Of a stretch of 64,000 nt of DNA, positions 61,882-64,000 are shown piece by piece. Source of the DNA: Melieria omissa. Taxonomy: Eukaryota > Arthropoda > Insecta > Diptera > Ulidiidae. The number at the start of each line of letters is the position of its first letter. The stretch's first letter is position 1. The DNA is taken from NCBI GenBank assembly GCA_963971225.1, contig OZ020269.1, forward strand, positions 82,374,450-82,438,449. The letters run 5' to 3'. A program made the position numbers and the translations under genes. A model generated the notes under the pieces. It was not told the DNA's origin and did not search any database. It saw only the letters and a list, made by a program, of their open reading frames with translations.

Positions 61882-63455
61882 AGATTGGAACGAAAATTAA
61901 AGATAGTTTAGTAGTGTTTTACTATAGGAATTTAAAAAGTACCTCTTTCACCCCCTAAGAATCATTTACCCATTCTCCTGCAAAACTACCATCGCACAGT
62001 GTAAATAAAGCTTCAAAGCCTTCTCCAACCTGAAACAAATCTCGAAGCTGTATATTTTCAAATTATATTTTGCCGTTTATTTATATTCATCCAAATAGTT
62101 TGTTATTCATATATCTGATTCAACTTACCAACGTGTAATCCACAATCTAATAGATGTTTACTGAATAAAAGCCTTTGTCAATTTTATAGCCACGTCAGCG
62201 AAATTATAAATTGAATTCAATCAAAGTTTTATAGTTTGACTCTGAATTGTATACAACAGAATTTAACGTTTATAAGATGTGGATCTGCAGTGTCAGGTTA
62301 TAATTCCTTCTACTTTAGTTTGTCGATTTTATTGGTTCAATATAAATCATGACTTGCTCATTAGTGACCATAATTTAAATCATAGCGTTAGCAAATAATT
62401 TTTTGTAATTTGACAAAACCAAGATTTTTTTTATTTTAACGAATTATACTATTTTTGTTTGAATGGCCTACATTTGATTTAATTGTGTTAAACTAAAGTG
62501 CGATGAAGAATATTTTTACTGCATGAAAAAGTGGACTTTAAGTTGTGACAATAAATCAATACTGACATTGAATGTAACTATAAAATAAATAATAATGAAC
62601 GGATGCTAATAACTACTGAGATCAAATCGTTCAACGAGTTATTTTATCTTGTCTAGTTACTTTTGGATTTTTAATTATTAGAAATGCCAAATGCGATACG
62701 TAAGACGTTTTAAAATTTTGGCATTTTAACATCTTAAATTTTCGTTACTAGATTCAGTGGGTTTGTTTTACGATTGAAACATTTGATGTCGACAATCGCT
62801 GAAATTAACTATTTTATTAGATATACATACATACTTTGGGATGGTAATATGTAGATAACCCAGCTCGTTTAGTATTTATACACGGTTGGATATTCAGAAA
62901 TCACTTACCGACACTAAAGTTCGTACATACATATTTCACTTTTATTAGTCGCAGCTCTCAGGTGACGTGGCCGAAGTAGAACCGTCGCAATACATTTTAA
63001 TCCGGTATAGTACAGTAATATTTATTGTTGCATGAGCTCTCCGGCACATTATATAAATTACACTATAACATTGTATAACACTAATTGCGCGTATATGCGC
63101 AACGGACTTTCTGATATGCCACGTATTAACAGCAGAGAAAAGGATATTTGGGTTTATGGTAAACCAATGCAGTTCATTACAGCGCTGAAATATCAAGTTT
63201 TGAAAAGTGGATGCAGTCATTTTTTTATTTGCAGGCAATCCGTGTATCCTGTGTATCAACCACTACCCCAGCGAGGTCCCCAACCATCACTAGCACTCAA
63301 CTGATATCTGAATTGACCGAATACACAGATGGAGCTTAAAAATACCAGCAACTTACATCAGAAGTGCTGGCGGTGTTCTTTGGCGACAACAAAGTTTTTT
63401 CAATGGACTAATTAACCAGTTAATGCATTCAACACAACGTATTAATCTTTGTTGA
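61882..63455. other. non-coding, no feature recognised
   Basis: AT-rich sequence. The short open frames at 62945-63259 (minus) and 63032-63304 (plus) have no family signature. Confidence 0.45.
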
Positions 63456-63459
63456 GCTC

Positions 63460-63560
63460 TAAAAGTTTTCTCGTAGCGGCTGTTTCTGCCATCCGTTAAC
63501 TGTAACAAAATTTTACGCCATTACTTGTTAATATTTTGTTTAAAAACTAACTAGTTTTTG
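63460..63560. repeat. half copy of the adjacent foldback MITE
   Basis: Runs parallel to the left arm of the element at 63569-63788: AAAAGTTTTCTC, then GGCTGTTTCTG, then AAAATTTTACGCCATTACTT and GTTAATATTTTGTTTAAAAA. The outer terminus with CAGGGTGGCG is missing. It ends 8 bp before the intact element. Confidence 0.65.
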
Positions 63561-63568
63561 TATATGTA

Positions 63569-63788
63569 CAGGGTGGCGCAAAAGTTCTCACCCGCTGTTC
63601 TTTGGCTCTAATTTGTTTATGAATTAATGAAAATTTTACGACATTACTTGTTAATATTTTGTTTTTTATTAACAAGTACAAACTAGTTGGTTTTTAAACA
63701 AAATATTAACAAGTAATGTAAAATTTTCATTCACTCATAAACAAATTAGAATCAAAGAACACTGGGGGACAACTTTTGCGCCACCCTG
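63569..63788. mobile_element. 220-bp foldback MITE, Tc1/mariner-like
   Basis: Almost the whole element is palindromic. It starts CAGGGTGGCGCAAAAGTT and ends with the exact inverse, with TA on both sides (63567-63568, 63789-63790). Arms of about 95 bp share AATTTGTTTATGA and ATTACTTGTTAATATTTTGT. TA duplication and CAGGG termini fit Tc1/mariner-type MITEs. No coding capacity. Confidence 0.88.
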
Positions 63789-63846
63789 TATATATACAAT
63801 TCATATACAACACAATTTCATTACATATACATATACATAACATTAA

Positions 63847-63999
63847 CCCATTTTTTGAGGAGATTAATTTTCTAAAGAGGACCTACAGTATAAATTTCAT
63901 GCTTGTAACTTCAGCAGATTGGGCTGGGCTATGTCGAATCAGTCAGGCAATCAGGACAAACAAACAATGTTTAGAAAATTAATCCCCGCAAACAATGGG
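63847..63999. mobile_element. piggyBac-like MITE at the window edge
   Basis: Preceded by TTAA (63843-63846). The left end CCCATTTTTTGAGGAGATTA and the right end, read inward CCCATTGTTTGCGGGGATTA, form an inverted repeat of about 30 bp with few mismatches, both running on into ATTTTCTAAA. The final base of the window is T, compatible with a TTAA target duplication continuing outside. TTAA plus CCC termini are the hallmark of piggyBac-type elements. 153 bp, no coding capacity. Confidence 0.72.
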
Positions 64000-64000
64000 T

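Noticed and set aside
1..64000. CRISPR array, operon, bacterial or viral genes
   Set aside because: The genes are intron-containing animal genes; the only tandem arrays are a 118-bp intronic repeat and a degenerate transposon-derived array.

Overview
The window is nuclear DNA of a higher fly. The proteins are closest to Drosophila-type orthologues, introns follow GT-AG with short (55-91 nt) and long (2-6 kb) classes, the intergenic DNA is very AT-rich, and decayed insect transposons are everywhere. The repeat content fits a tephritid fruit fly, but that is inference. No prokaryotic, viral or CRISPR-like feature was seen.

Five genes are well supported. (1) Tab2, minus strand: a large 5' coding exon (5119-3160) with the CUE domain and Q/N-rich region; the rest, including the expected zinc finger, lies off the left edge. 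(2) A ZNF277-family five-finger C2H2 protein, plus strand, two exons (19718-21151). (3) Syf2 spliceosome factor, minus strand, one coding exon (21978-21301), convergent with ZNF277. (4) Lsm10 of the U7 snRNP, plus strand, one exon (22896-23333). (5) Two fatty acyl-CoA reductase (FAR) genes in the same orientation on the minus strand. FAR-1 has nine coding exons (33425-23604, 519 aa) and starts with an 8-nt coding exon. FAR-2 has five (41891-36950, 533 aa). Both reconstructed reading frames close exactly, and the paralogues share three intron positions and phases. Syf2 and Lsm10 both act in nuclear RNA processing; the FARs make fatty alcohols.

Layout: 1-3158 Tab2 intron; 3160-5149 Tab2 exon; 5.2-13 kb Tab2 upstream/5' region; 13.1-14.0 and 18.9-19.5 kb two decayed copies of one LINE family; 19.7-23.4 kb compact gene cluster; 23.6-33.4 kb FAR-1 with transposon debris in its introns; 33.6-36.4 kb a Harbinger-like MITE and LINE tails; 36.9-42 kb FAR-2; 42-64 kb mostly non-coding, possibly FAR-2 5' region, with MITEs, LINE and SINE remains and three weak exon-like islands.

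The most interesting repeat signals are non-autonomous elements. A TTAA-flanked piggyBac-like element lies at the right edge, and about 2.4 kb to its left is a related array in which its internal sequence appears amplified into about seven degenerate units. The array's right side is interrupted by a LINE insertion with an 11-bp target duplication. Also present are a foldback Tc1/mariner-like MITE beside a half copy of itself, a hAT-like MITE with a perfect 8-bp duplication, and a Harbinger-like MITE with TTA duplication about 230 bp upstream of the FAR-1 start codon.
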